Origin: Meiothermus taiwanensis DSM 14542 | Lineage (GTDB): Bacteria > Deinococcota > Deinococci > Deinococcales > Thermaceae | Direction of reading: 5' to 3' | DNA: 64,000 nt | Assembly: GCA_000482765.1 (NCBI GenBank) | Contig: AXWR01000002.1 | Span: forward strand, 62,001-126,000 | Shown here: positions 37,949 through 45,915 of the stretch, piece by piece | Position numbering within the stretch: position 1 is the first letter of the stretch | How the letters are laid out: the number at the start of each line of letters is the position of its first letter | Made by a program: the position numbers and the translations under genes | Notes under the pieces: model-generated | What the model was told of the DNA's origin: nothing | Databases searched by the model: none | Seen by the model: only the letters and a program-made list of their open reading frames with translations

Positions 37949-39077
37949 CCAGCAGGTGCTGGTGTATATCCAGGGCAATCCGCAGGGCGGCGCCGGGCTC
38001 GCCCATGGCGGCTTTCCCGGCTGCTCTAGCCCGCTCCAGCAGGGTTTCGGAGGAGAGGAAGGCCCGCACACCCCGCACAATGGCCTCGGGGTTGGGCTCG
38101 GTGAGCATCAAGGCCTCCCCCAGCAGGCGTTTTTGCGTCTGGGCAAACCCTGGGGTGTACTGCGGCCCCTGGGTGGGAAAGCCCACCAGCGGCACCCCGT
38201 AGCCCGCGGCCTGCTCGGCCGCGGTTCCGCTGGTGGAGAGGGCCACCCTCGAGCCCCGCAGGGCCGCGCCGAAGGCCCGCTGCGCCAGGTAGACCACGGT
38301 TCCATCGGGGTGGCAAAGCCGGTGGGTGACGCCCTCGCTCCTACCGGTGGCCTCGAGGCTAAAACCTGCCCACTCCAGCCCCTCCAAGGGCAGGCCCGCC
38401 CAGGCCACCACCGGTGTTAGCGCGGTATCGCGCAGCAGGCGGCAGGCCTCGAGCATCAACGGCAGGCTCTGGTAAGCGTCCTGGCGCGAGCCGGGCAGCA
38501 GCAGCAGGTAGGGGGGAGGAAGCTCGAGCGACCCCTCGTCCAGGGCATCCAGCATGGGGTTGCCCAGGTAGCAGGCCTGGGGAACGCCTCGAGCCCGCAG
38601 CCAGACCGCCCCTTCCGGCTCGCGGGGGTACACCCGGGCCGCCCGGCGCATCAGCAGGCGCTCGGTCACGCTGTAAGGCCGCCCCCCCACCCTAAGCGAG
38701 GAGCGGCACTGCATCAAAAAAAGCGGGCGACCCCCAAACACCACCCCCACCCCCAGGGCGTAGACATCCCCCACCGCCAGCGTGGCCTGCGCCGCCCGGG
38801 CCGCCGCCCGCACCGAGCGGTACTGGGCCCGGCTCATGGAAAACCAGCCGGCCCGCAGATCGGCCCAGAGCGCCGCCGCACTCTGCAGGGCAAACCCCCC
38901 CGAGGGCAGCTCCCGGCAGGGCCCCAGCGCAGGAATACCAGCCCGCCGGTAGGCCTGGCCCCGGCCCACCAGCGGCACCGCCTGCACCCCATAGCCCAGC
39001 GCCTGCAAGGCCCCGCCCAGGGCCGCCCCGATGATGTCCTCGCCGTGCCCGTTGGAGATGAGCAGTATCTGCTTCAT
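37911..39077 (-). CDS. Lipid-A-disaccharide synthase-related glycosyltransferase (TIGR03492-like)
   Basis: 388 residues. NGHGEDIIGAALGGALQ at the N-terminus and STSGTAAEQAAGYGVPLVGFPTQGPQYT in the second half match the LpxB-related family found in cyanobacteria and Deinococcota. True LpxB is not expected because Thermaceae lack lipid A. It probably transfers a sugar to a lipid. It overlaps the trpD stop (ATGA) and is the last gene of the trp operon. Confidence 0.75.
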   Translation of the reverse strand: MKQILLISNGHGEDIIGAALGGALQALGYGVQAVPLVGRGQAYRRAGIPALGPCRELPSGGFALQSAAALWADLRAGWFSMSRAQYRSVRAAARAAQATLAVGDVYALGVGVVFGGRPLFLMQCRSSLRVGGRPYSVTERLLMRRAARVYPREPEGAVWLRARGVPQACYLGNPMLDALDEGSLELPPPYLLLLPGSRQDAYQSLPLMLEACRLLRDTALTPVVAWAGLPLEGLEWAGFSLEATGRSEGVTHRLCHPDGTVVYLAQRAFGAALRGSRVALSTSGTAAEQAAGYGVPLVGFPTQGPQYTPGFAQTQKRLLGEALMLTEPNPEAIVRGVRAFLSSETLLERARAAGKAAMGEPGAALRIALDIHQHLLATAREPELSRSR

Positions 39078-40099
39078 GCCTGGGTAAAGCGAACCAGGCG
39101 CTCGAGCACCGCCAGCCCGGCCCCTTCGTCCAGGAGCTGCTGGGCCAGCCGCACCCCCTCGGCCACGCTCCCCACCCGGCCCGCCAGGTAGAAGGCCGCC
39201 CCGGCGTTCAGCGCCACCGCATCGCGCTTGGGGCCCCGCTGCTGGCCGCTCAGAATGGCCCGCGCCTCCGCCGCGTTCTCGGCGGCAGTTCCCCCACCAA
39301 TTGCTGTGTAGGGGGCAGGTTGCAGGCCCACCTCCTCGGGCCGCAGGTGGTAGGTGTGGATCTGGCCGTCCCTGAGCTCGGCCACTAGGTTCTCTCCCAG
39401 GGCCAGTTCGTCGATGGCCTCGAGGCCCTCCCCGCGCGCCATCTGGCCGTGCACCACCAGCGCCCGGCTGCTGCCCAGATCGCGCAGCACCCGGGCAAAG
39501 GGCTCCAGCAGGGCCGGGCTGCTCACCCCCACCAGGTTCAGGGTGGCAAAGGCGGGGTTGGTGAGGGGGCCCAGCAGATTGAAGACGGTGCGCACCCCCA
39601 ACTCGGCCCGCACCGGGGCCACATGGCGCATGGCCGGGTGGTGGTTGCGGGCGAACAGGAAGCCCAGGCCCACCGTCTCGATGGCCTCGGCCACCCGCTC
39701 CGGGGGCAGGTCAATGCGAACCCCCAGGGCCTCGAGCAGGTCGAAAGAGCCCGACTTGGAGGAGGCCGCCCGGTTGCCGTGCTTGGCCACCGCCACCCCC
39801 CCTGCGGCTACCACAAAGCAGGTGGTGGTGGAGATGTTGAAGGCCTCCGGGGCCACCCCTCCGGTGCCCACGATGTCCAGCAGGGGCTGGCGGCGGGTCT
39901 CCACCCGCACCGCGGCCTCGCGCATACCGGCTGCAAAACCGGCGATCTCCTCGGGGGTCTCGCCCCGGGTGCGCAGGGCCATCAGCACCCCGGCGGTCTG
40001 CACCGGGGTCAGGTCGCCGGCCATAATCCGGCGCATCAGGGCATGGGCCTCGGTCTGGGATAAAGGCTCGGCCAGAAGGGCTTTCTTGAGTTCGTCCAC
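39074..40099 (-). CDS. trpD: Anthranilate phosphoribosyltransferase
   Basis: 341 residues, the usual length. The PRPP site is DIVGTGGVAPEAFNISTT near residues 75-92, and KHGNRAASSKSGSFDLLEALG holds the second substrate region. It joins anthranilate to PRPP. It starts with GTG preceded by GGGGAGGAAGT. It is separated from trpE/trpG by three glycosyltransferase genes, all on the same strand with short spacing. Confidence 0.95.
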   Translation of the reverse strand: MDELKKALLAEPLSQTEAHALMRRIMAGDLTPVQTAGVLMALRTRGETPEEIAGFAAGMREAAVRVETRRQPLLDIVGTGGVAPEAFNISTTTCFVVAAGGVAVAKHGNRAASSKSGSFDLLEALGVRIDLPPERVAEAIETVGLGFLFARNHHPAMRHVAPVRAELGVRTVFNLLGPLTNPAFATLNLVGVSSPALLEPFARVLRDLGSSRALVVHGQMARGEGLEAIDELALGENLVAELRDGQIHTYHLRPEEVGLQPAPYTAIGGGTAAENAAEARAILSGQQRGPKRDAVALNAGAAFYLAGRVGSVAEGVRLAQQLLDEGAGLAVLERLVRFTQA

Positions 40100-40116
40100 A
40101 CTTCCTCCCCAAAAGT

Positions 40117-40974
40117 TTACACATCAAGCGGCAGACGCCAACCCCGCCGTAGGCCCCGCCCGAGGGCCCCCACTTTGTCGAAGCGGCCCTGCCGGCTGTA
40201 TTCCAGCAGCCAGAACAGGCCATACCCGGCCACCGCCAGCAGGGGCCAGGGGGCGTGCTTGCGAAAGAGCCGAACGTTGTAGGCGGCAAAGGTTTCGTCG
40301 GAACGCAGGTTACCCGACCAGGAGCTGCCTCCTTTGTGCAGCACCCGCGCCTCCTCGGCCACCGCCAGTCTAAACCCCGCCTCGAGCAGGCGCAGACCAT
40401 AGTCGCAGTCCTCACCGTACATGAAAAACCCCTCGTCCAAGAGGCCCACCCGTTCCAGCGCTGTCCGGCGGATGAGCAGGCTGGCCCCGCTGATGTAGTT
40501 CAAGCGCCCAAGCTGGCGCGGATGGGTCAGCAGGCGGATCAGGCCCCAGGGGAGCACCACCTCACCCCCGCCCCAGGCCTGCACCTGCTGGGGGTTGTCC
40601 ATTTCGTAGAGCACCGCGCCCACCGCCCCAATCCGGGCATCCTGTTCGGCCCGCTGCACCATGGCGCTGAGGGCTTTGGCATCGGGTAGGGTGTCGGGGT
40701 TGAGCAGCCAGACGTAGTCGGCCCCCGCGGCCAGGGCCCGGCGGATGCCCACGTTGTTGCCCCCGGCAAAGCCCAGGTTGCGCTCGAGCCGCACCAGCTC
40801 CACCGCTGGAAAAGCCGCGCGGATCTGGTCTATCGAGTCGTCGTCGGAGGCATTGTCCAGCACCAGTACCCGGTGGTTGGGGTACTCGAGCCTCTTCAGT
40901 GCCCCCAGGCAAACCAGCGTATCGCGCCAGGTTCGGTAGTTGAGGATCAGGGTGTAGACCAGAGGCTCAGCCAT
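40117..40974 (-). CDS. Family-2 glycosyltransferase (third in operon)
   Basis: 285 residues, GT-A fold. VLDNASDDDSIDQI binds the nucleotide, LLNPDT supplies the metal motif, and the acceptor region is FMYGEDCDYGLRLLEAGFR, typical of rhamnosyl/polysaccharide-type GT2 enzymes. The ATG at 40974 is chosen because the long upstream frame is low-complexity. It overlaps the stop of the preceding glycosyltransferase by 8 bases. The sugar and acceptor are unknown. Confidence 0.85.
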   Translation of the reverse strand: MAEPLVYTLILNYRTWRDTLVCLGALKRLEYPNHRVLVLDNASDDDSIDQIRAAFPAVELVRLERNLGFAGGNNVGIRRALAAGADYVWLLNPDTLPDAKALSAMVQRAEQDARIGAVGAVLYEMDNPQQVQAWGGGEVVLPWGLIRLLTHPRQLGRLNYISGASLLIRRTALERVGLLDEGFFMYGEDCDYGLRLLEAGFRLAVAEEARVLHKGGSSWSGNLRSDETFAAYNVRLFRKHAPWPLLAVAGYGLFWLLEYSRQGRFDKVGALGRGLRRGWRLPLDV

Positions 40975-41854
40975 CTTTGCCCTCCAGCAGCCCCTGGGTG
41001 TAGGCGGCCTCGAGCACAAACCGGTAGGCTGCAAAAGCCCCCGCCCCCGCCTCCCAGTCGCGCACCTGCAACAGCCGCTCGGCCCGGGCCCAGGGGTAGG
41101 CCCAGCGCTTGTAGGCCCGCGCCAGGGGGTGTACACCCGTCCAGAGGGCCACCAGGGGGTGCGGGTGCAGCCGGTAAAACTGCCAGGCCATCCGTCCCAG
41201 GCTCCGCGACTTGGCTACCATGACCTCGAGGCTCACACGGTCTTCGTGCGCCGCGCGGGCTTTTAGGGCCAGGCGGGGCCGCACCCCCTTGCGCCAGAGC
41301 CGCCAGCCCAGCTCGTGTTCCTCCCAGCCGTAACCCCGAAAAGGTACAAAGGCCTCGGCTACCCCGAGCGGCAAAGAAAGACTGGCAAACCAGAAGCCGC
41401 CCCAGCCCAGCGAGGCCCCCTCGGCCCGGCCCCGCACCCCCGACTCGGCCCTTGCGCGCCAGAAGCGAACGAAGGGCTCCTGGCCCACCCCGTCGGGAAT
41501 GTAGGTTCGGCTCACCGCAGCCGCCGAGGGATAACGCCGATGCAAGGCGAGGTGGGCCTGCAAGAACCCTGCTTCCGGAACGATGTCGTCATCGTTGAAC
41601 AGCACATACTGGCCCCGGGCCTGAAGCAGCCCTGCATTGCGGGCAGAGGCCAGCCCTGCGTTGGGTTGGCGCAGCACCCGCAGGCGGGGGTCGCGGAACC
41701 CGGCCAACACCTCCGGCGTCGCGTCGGTAGAGCCGTCGTCCACCACGATGACCTCGAAGGGCACCCCGTCCTGCGCCAAAAACGCCCGCACCGTGCGGGC
41801 CAGCAGTTGGGCCCGGTTGTAGGTGGGAATCACGACGCTGAAGGTGGGTTCCAT
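40967..41854 (-). CDS. Family-2 glycosyltransferase (second in operon)
   Basis: 295 residues, GT-A fold. FSVVIPTYNRAQLL begins the domain, VIVVDDGSTDATPEVL binds the nucleotide, FNDDDIVPEAG holds the metal-binding DDD, and GYGWEEHELGWRLWRKG is the acceptor motif. It overlaps the preceding glycosyltransferase by 25 bases and the following one by 8 bases. Confidence 0.85.
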   Translation of the reverse strand: MEPTFSVVIPTYNRAQLLARTVRAFLAQDGVPFEVIVVDDGSTDATPEVLAGFRDPRLRVLRQPNAGLASARNAGLLQARGQYVLFNDDDIVPEAGFLQAHLALHRRYPSAAAVSRTYIPDGVGQEPFVRFWRARAESGVRGRAEGASLGWGGFWFASLSLPLGVAEAFVPFRGYGWEEHELGWRLWRKGVRPRLALKARAAHEDRVSLEVMVAKSRSLGRMAWQFYRLHPHPLVALWTGVHPLARAYKRWAYPWARAERLLQVRDWEAGAGAFAAYRFVLEAAYTQGLLEGKDG

Positions 41855-42648
41855 GCCTCCGAGGCCCCCCAGGCATACGCCAGCTCGTAGTCGCCCCGCG
41901 CCCCCAGCAGGCCCTTGAAGGAGGGGAGCAGGGCCAGCTTTATGCTCACCAGCACCGGGTGCACCCCCAGGGCCCAGGCGATGCGGGGATCGCGGTGCTT
42001 CTGCCAGACCCGCACGTGGGCCGACCCCGCCTGCCGGGCTTTCTCGATGGCCCGGCCCCGGTAGTCGAAGGCCTCGTGCACGGCCAGCGCGTCCCGCACG
42101 AACACCAGCCGCGCCCCGGCCCGCATCAGGCGGTAGCCCAGGTCGGGGTCTTCGCCGCCGTAGCCGCTGAAGGCGGGGTCGTAGCCGCCCACCTCCTCGA
42201 ACAGGGCCCTGGGCAGCGAGGTATTGTTGCCGGTGATGTTCCACCAGAAGGCCCGGGGGCCCTTCAGCTCCGCCGCCCCTGTGCCCCGCAGCTCGGGGGG
42301 CAGCTCGAGCCGCCCCACCGCCACCGTGCGGGGCTGGGTGTGGGCTTTTTGATGGGCCTCGAGCCAGCCCGGCTGGGGTATCACATCGTCATCGGAAAAA
42401 AGCAGGATATCGCCCCTGGCCACCCCGGCCCCCCGGTTGCGGGCGCTAGCCGCGCCAAGGCCCGGCGTTATCTCGATAAAACGAAGGGCGTAAGGGGGTT
42501 TGTAGCGCTGCAGGAATTCCAGGGTATCGTCGGTGCAGCCATCGGCCACCACGATCACCTCGAACGCGCCCGGCTGGGCCTCCAGGGCGTGCAACTTCTT
42601 CTCCAATAGTTCGCGGCGGTTGTGGGTGGGTACGATTACCGAGATCAT
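41830..42648 (-). CDS. Family-2 glycosyltransferase (first in operon)
   Basis: 272 residues, GT-A fold. ISVIVPTHNRRELL, VIVVADGCTDDTLEFL and LFSDDDVIPQPGW are the family motifs, with GYGGEDPDLGYRLMRAG as the acceptor region. It starts 14 bases after the trpG stop. The ATG at 42648 is preferred over a TTG at 42654, but AATAAT lies 7 bases before that TTG, so an internal leaderless start is possible. Confidence 0.83.
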   Translation of the reverse strand: MISVIVPTHNRRELLEKKLHALEAQPGAFEVIVVADGCTDDTLEFLQRYKPPYALRFIEITPGLGAASARNRGAGVARGDILLFSDDDVIPQPGWLEAHQKAHTQPRTVAVGRLELPPELRGTGAAELKGPRAFWWNITGNNTSLPRALFEEVGGYDPAFSGYGGEDPDLGYRLMRAGARLVFVRDALAVHEAFDYRGRAIEKARQAGSAHVRVWQKHRDPRIAWALGVHPVLVSIKLALLPSFKGLLGARGDYELAYAWGASEAWNPPSAS

Positions 42649-42662
42649 CGTCAACTACCGCA

Positions 42663-43241
42663 TTATTCACACATCTGCAAGAAATTCGCCAGCATCTGCC
42701 GGCCCCCCTCGGTCAAGACCGACTCGGGATGAAACTGCACCCCGTGGGTGGGGTAGCGGCGGTGGCGCAGGCCCATCACCGTACGGCCCCCGGCCTCGTC
42801 GCACCAGGCATTGACCTCCAGCTCGTCGGGCAGGTCTTCCACCACCAACGAGTGGTAGCGGGTGGCCGTCAGGGGGGTGGGCAGGCCGGCAAACACCCCG
42901 CTGCCGTCGTGCAGGATGGGGCTGGTCTTGCCGTGCACAATCACCCGGTGCCGCCGCACCGCCGCCCCAAAGGCCTCGCCGATGCTCTGGTGGCCCAGGC
43001 AGACCCCTAGGATGGGGTACCGGGGTGCGTAGCGCTGGATGAGCGGCACCGAAAGCCCGGCCTCCTTGGGCGTGCAGGGGCCGGGGCTTACCACGATGCC
43101 GTCGGGGTCGAGGTCGGCCACGTCCTGCAAGGCAAAGCAGTCGTTGCGCCAGACGATCACCAGGGCCCCCAGCTCGCCCAGGTACTGCACCAGGTTGTAG
43201 GTAAAGGAGTCGTAGTTGTCAATCATCAGGATTCGCTTCAT
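42663..43241 (-). CDS. trpG: Anthranilate synthase glutamine amidotransferase subunit
   Basis: 192 residues, class I glutamine amidotransferase. The nucleophile Cys lies in PILGVCLGHQSIGEAFG, the oxyanion loop is SPGPCTPKEAG, and the His-Glu dyad is HGVQFHPESVLTE. It supplies ammonia to TrpE. The start overlaps the chorismate mutase stop (ATGA). A dual role in folate synthesis (PabA) is possible as in other bacteria. Confidence 0.95.
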   Translation of the reverse strand: MKRILMIDNYDSFTYNLVQYLGELGALVIVWRNDCFALQDVADLDPDGIVVSPGPCTPKEAGLSVPLIQRYAPRYPILGVCLGHQSIGEAFGAAVRRHRVIVHGKTSPILHDGSGVFAGLPTPLTATRYHSLVVEDLPDELEVNAWCDEAGGRTVMGLRHRRYPTHGVQFHPESVLTEGGRQMLANFLQMCE

Positions 43242-43507
43242 AACCCCGCCTCCCGCTTCTCCATGGCCGCGAACTCGCTGAGGATGGTGCGGTAGATCCG
43301 CTCGGCCACGTTGGGCGACAAGCCCTGGTGCTCAGCCATGTAGCGCACGTGCTGGATAATCTGCTCCTGCCGGTCTTTTGACTCAATGGGCACCTGGCCT
43401 TGCGCGAGCCGGGCCGCTTCTTTAGCCAGCCGTGCCCGCTGGGCCAGCAAGCCCACAATGCGGGCGTCAATGGCGTTGATCTGCAAACGAAGACCCTCGA
43501 GGCTCAC
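43238..43507 (-). CDS. Chorismate mutase (AroQ type)
   Basis: 89 residues, the size of a minimal AroQ domain. LRLQINAIDARIVGLLAQRARLAKE is the first helix with the conserved Arg, and the K/R and Q/E active-site residues follow in IESKDRQEQ. It converts chorismate to prephenate, competing with TrpE for the same substrate. The GTG overlaps the trpE stop (GTGA) and is preceded by GAGGAGG. Confidence 0.85.
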   Translation of the reverse strand: MSLEGLRLQINAIDARIVGLLAQRARLAKEAARLAQGQVPIESKDRQEQIIQHVRYMAEHQGLSPNVAERIYRTILSEFAAMEKREAGL

Positions 43508-44919
43508 AAACCCTCCTCGGCCAGGCGCACCGCCTTCACCATGGCCTGGGCCTTGTTCAGGCACTCCTGGTACTCGGCGCTGGGCTTGGAGTCGTAGACC
43601 ACACCCGCCCCCGCCTGGATGTGCAGCTGCCCGCCAGCCACCACGATGGTGCGCAGGGTCAGGGCCATGTCCATGTGCCCGTCGTAGGCCACATAGCCAA
43701 AAGCCCCTCCGTAGGCACCGCGGCGGGCGGGCTCGAGCTCCTCGATAATCTCCATGGCCCGGATCTTGGGAGCCCCCGAGACGGTGCCCATCGGCAAGAC
43801 CGCGGCCAGGGCGTCGAGCGGGGTTTTGTCCTCACAGAGCTCGCCCTCCACGGTCGAGACGATGTGCATCACGTGCGAGTAGTTCTCCACCTTCATGAGC
43901 TCGCGGGGCCGCACGCTGCCGTAGCGGCAGACCCGGCCCAGGTCGTTGCGCGAGAGATCCACCAGCATCACGTGCTCGGCCCGCTCCTTTTCGTCGGACA
44001 AGAGTTCCTCGGCCAGGGCCTGATCCTCGGCAGCGTCCCGGCCCCGCCGGCGGGTTCCGGCGATGGGACGGGTCACCACCCGCTGCCCATCGGAGCGCAG
44101 CAGGCTCTCGGGGCTGCTCGAGACCAGCGTCACCTCGCCCAGCTCCAGATAGCCCATGTAGGGGCTGGGGTTCACCGAGCGCAGCGCGCGGTAAACAGCA
44201 AAAGGGTGCACCTGGAGGGGGGCCGAGATGCGCAGCGAGGGCACCACCTGGAAGATGTCGCCGGCCCGGATGTACTCGAGCGCCCGCTCCACCATCTGCT
44301 CGTACTCGGCCTGGCTCACGTTCTGGCTGAACTCCACCCGCCGCCCGGCCCGCTCGCCCGGCACCCCCGGCAGCGGCCCGCTGAGCTTCTTCTCAGCCCA
44401 GGCGATGCGCTCCAGGGCCTGGGCCCGCTCGTCCTCCAGGGCCGGGGCCACGATGTGCAGCTGCTGCTTGAACTGGTCAAATACAATCAGGACTTCCGGC
44501 TCGATGAAAAGCAGGTCGGGAATGCCCAGCAGGTCGGGCTTCTGGCTGGGAAGCCGCTCGTAGTAGCGGATCAGGTCGTAAGCGGCGTAGCCCACCGCCC
44601 CACCCCAGAACAGGGGCAGGTCGGGGTCGGGCTGGATGGGCCGGTGGATGGCCTGGTAGAGGGTGCGCAAGGGATCCTGGGTGGGCACCGGCGCACCGTT
44701 CAGGGTCAGCACCCCATCCTTGAGCCGCCAGGTCTGCCGGGCCCCCACCCCCACAAAGCTCCAGCGGGCCCAGGCCTTGCCCCCCTCCACCGACTCCAGC
44801 AAAAAGCTGGGGCTGGCCTTCTCCGAGAGCTTCAGGTAGGCCGTGACGGGGGTCTCGAGGTCGGCCAGCAGGGTTTTTTTGACCGGGATGGTGGGTCTGG
44901 TTAGGTGTGCGATGGGCAT
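43504..44919 (-). CDS. trpE: Anthranilate synthase component I
   Basis: 471 residues. The tryptophan feedback site is FLLESVEGG near residues 39-47. The chorismate-binding domain shows IAGTRRRG, HVMLVDLSRNDLGRV and GTVSGAPKIRAMEII. It makes anthranilate from chorismate with ammonia from TrpG. AAGGAGAAC stands before the ATG. A terminator and a Trp-rich leader peptide lie directly upstream. Confidence 0.96.
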   Translation of the reverse strand: MPIAHLTRPTIPVKKTLLADLETPVTAYLKLSEKASPSFLLESVEGGKAWARWSFVGVGARQTWRLKDGVLTLNGAPVPTQDPLRTLYQAIHRPIQPDPDLPLFWGGAVGYAAYDLIRYYERLPSQKPDLLGIPDLLFIEPEVLIVFDQFKQQLHIVAPALEDERAQALERIAWAEKKLSGPLPGVPGERAGRRVEFSQNVSQAEYEQMVERALEYIRAGDIFQVVPSLRISAPLQVHPFAVYRALRSVNPSPYMGYLELGEVTLVSSSPESLLRSDGQRVVTRPIAGTRRRGRDAAEDQALAEELLSDEKERAEHVMLVDLSRNDLGRVCRYGSVRPRELMKVENYSHVMHIVSTVEGELCEDKTPLDALAAVLPMGTVSGAPKIRAMEIIEELEPARRGAYGGAFGYVAYDGHMDMALTLRTIVVAGGQLHIQAGAGVVYDSKPSAEYQECLNKAQAMVKAVRLAEEGL

Positions 44920-44937
44920 CTGTTCTCCTTTAGCAAT

Positions 44938-44966
44938 AAAAAATCCCCTGAGGAAAGCCCCAGGGG
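44938..44966 (-). terminator. trp attenuator terminator
   Basis: Read on the minus strand: CCCCTG (44961-44966), GGGCTTTCCT, CAGGGG (44945-44950), then a run of six T. With the inner G-U and G-C pairs the stem reaches 9 bp with a CTTT loop. It ends 19 bases before the trpE start. The upstream arm (44956-44964) can instead pair with 44983-44991, giving an antiterminator. Confidence 0.85.
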
Positions 44967-44989
44967 TAACGACCGCTACCGTCCCAGGG

Positions 44990-45034
44990 CTATCCGGGCC
45001 ACCACCAACCCTTGACGGGCACGATCGGTACCAT
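44990..45034 (-). CDS. trpL: trp operon leader peptide, 14 residues with three tandem Trp codons
   Basis: An ATG at 45034 opens a 14-codon frame, MVPIVPVKGWWWPG, ending in TAG at 44990. Three consecutive TGG codons (44999-45007) lie just before the stop. Ribosomes stalled there for lack of Trp-tRNA would leave 44983-44991 free to form the antiterminator. A ribosome reaching the stop would cover that segment and let the terminator form. This is the classical ribosome-mediated attenuation layout. Confidence 0.8.
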   Translation of the reverse strand: MVPIVPVKGWWWPG

Positions 45035-45043
45035 CTGGCCTTC

Positions 45044-45072
45044 AGTCTGCGCTATGGGCGGCCAGAATGCAA
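45044..45072 (-). promoter_or_regulatory. Candidate promoter of the trp operon
   Basis: On the minus strand, TTGCAT (45067-45072), 17 bases, CAGACT (45044-45049). The -10 is 9 bases before the leader peptide ATG, so the leader peptide would be read almost leaderless. Confidence 0.45.
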
Positions 45073-45102
45073 GTGGTTCTGTACGGCAGCCCCACAAAAC
45101 GA

Positions 45103-45108
45103 TAGGCT
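45103..45108 (+). promoter_or_regulatory. -10 box of the leaderless HAD hydrolase gene
   Basis: TAGGCT, 7 bases before the ATG at 45116, with no ribosome binding site. Confidence 0.6.
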
Positions 45109-45115
45109 AAGGCCG

Positions 45116-45907
45116 ATGCGCTGGCTTACCTTCGACTTGGACGGCACCCTGGCCGACTGGCCTTTCCGCCGCCTGCTGCGGCCCCACATGGAGGCTTTGC
45201 TGGCAGAGCCCACCATCCGCCAGGCCCTGCGCGCGGAGTACCTGCGCCGCCTGGCCCAGGGCGACCCCACCAAGGTGTACGACTGGGGGGATATTCACCG
45301 GGCTGTGCGGGAGCAACTGGGGCTCCCACCGGTCTTCCCCAACATTGCCCAGGTGCTCGCCGAGGCGGAGCTCGAGCCAGGGGTGCTTTATCCCGATGTA
45401 CCAGCCAGCCTGGCTGCTTTTCGCCGGCAGGGCTACCAGATCGCCGTCGCCACCAACGGCCTGGCCAAGTACCAGCAGGTGCTGATAGACAGGCTTAACA
45501 TCGCCTACGACCGGCTGCTGGCCCCGGATATCTCACAGGCCCTCAAGCCCGATCCTGCTTTCTGGAGGCCGCTCTTTGGAGGGCCGGTAGAGCAGATTGT
45601 GCACGTCGGTGATCTGCTCAGCCAGGACATCTGGGGGGCCAACGCCGCCGGCCTGAGAGCAGTCTGGATCTGGCGCACCATGCCCCAGGACTGGCGCGAA
45701 ACCCCGGTGCTCGAGCGTACCCGGCGGCCCGACCTCAGCAAAGTCATCACCGCCAGGCTGCAAGGAGAGCTGGAGGAACACGGCCGGGTAGGTTCGGCCC
45801 ACCCCCCAACCCCACCCCGGCCCGACCACATCGTGGCCGACCTGGAAGAGCTGCAAGCCGTGCTCAGCAGCACATCCGAAGGGCCGGCCACCCCCTCTCT
45901 TCCTTAG
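45116..45907 (+). CDS. HAD-family hydrolase
   Basis: 263 residues. Motif I is FDLDGTLAD with the nucleophile Asp near residue 6. Motif II is the ATNG segment and motif III/IV is KPDPAFWRPLF with HVGDLLSQDIWGANAAGL. The cap domain is short. It probably hydrolyses a phosphate monoester; the substrate is unknown. The C-terminal 50 residues are Pro/Ser-rich and unusual. It is divergent from the trp operon. Confidence 0.87.
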   Translation: MRWLTFDLDGTLADWPFRRLLRPHMEALLAEPTIRQALRAEYLRRLAQGDPTKVYDWGDIHRAVREQLGLPPVFPNIAQVLAEAELEPGVLYPDVPASLAAFRRQGYQIAVATNGLAKYQQVLIDRLNIAYDRLLAPDISQALKPDPAFWRPLFGGPVEQIVHVGDLLSQDIWGANAAGLRAVWIWRTMPQDWRETPVLERTRRPDLSKVITARLQGELEEHGRVGSAHPPTPPRPDHIVADLEELQAVLSSTSEGPATPSLP

Positions 45908-45915
45908 GATTTTGC

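Noticed and set aside
40967-42244. 425-codon form of the second glycosyltransferase
   Set aside because: The first 130 codons lie over the preceding glycosyltransferase in another frame and are low-complexity; the GT-A fold starts at 41854.
43621-44904. Open frame on the plus strand opposite trpE
   Set aside because: trpE motifs are complete; the antisense product looks random and His/Gly-rich.
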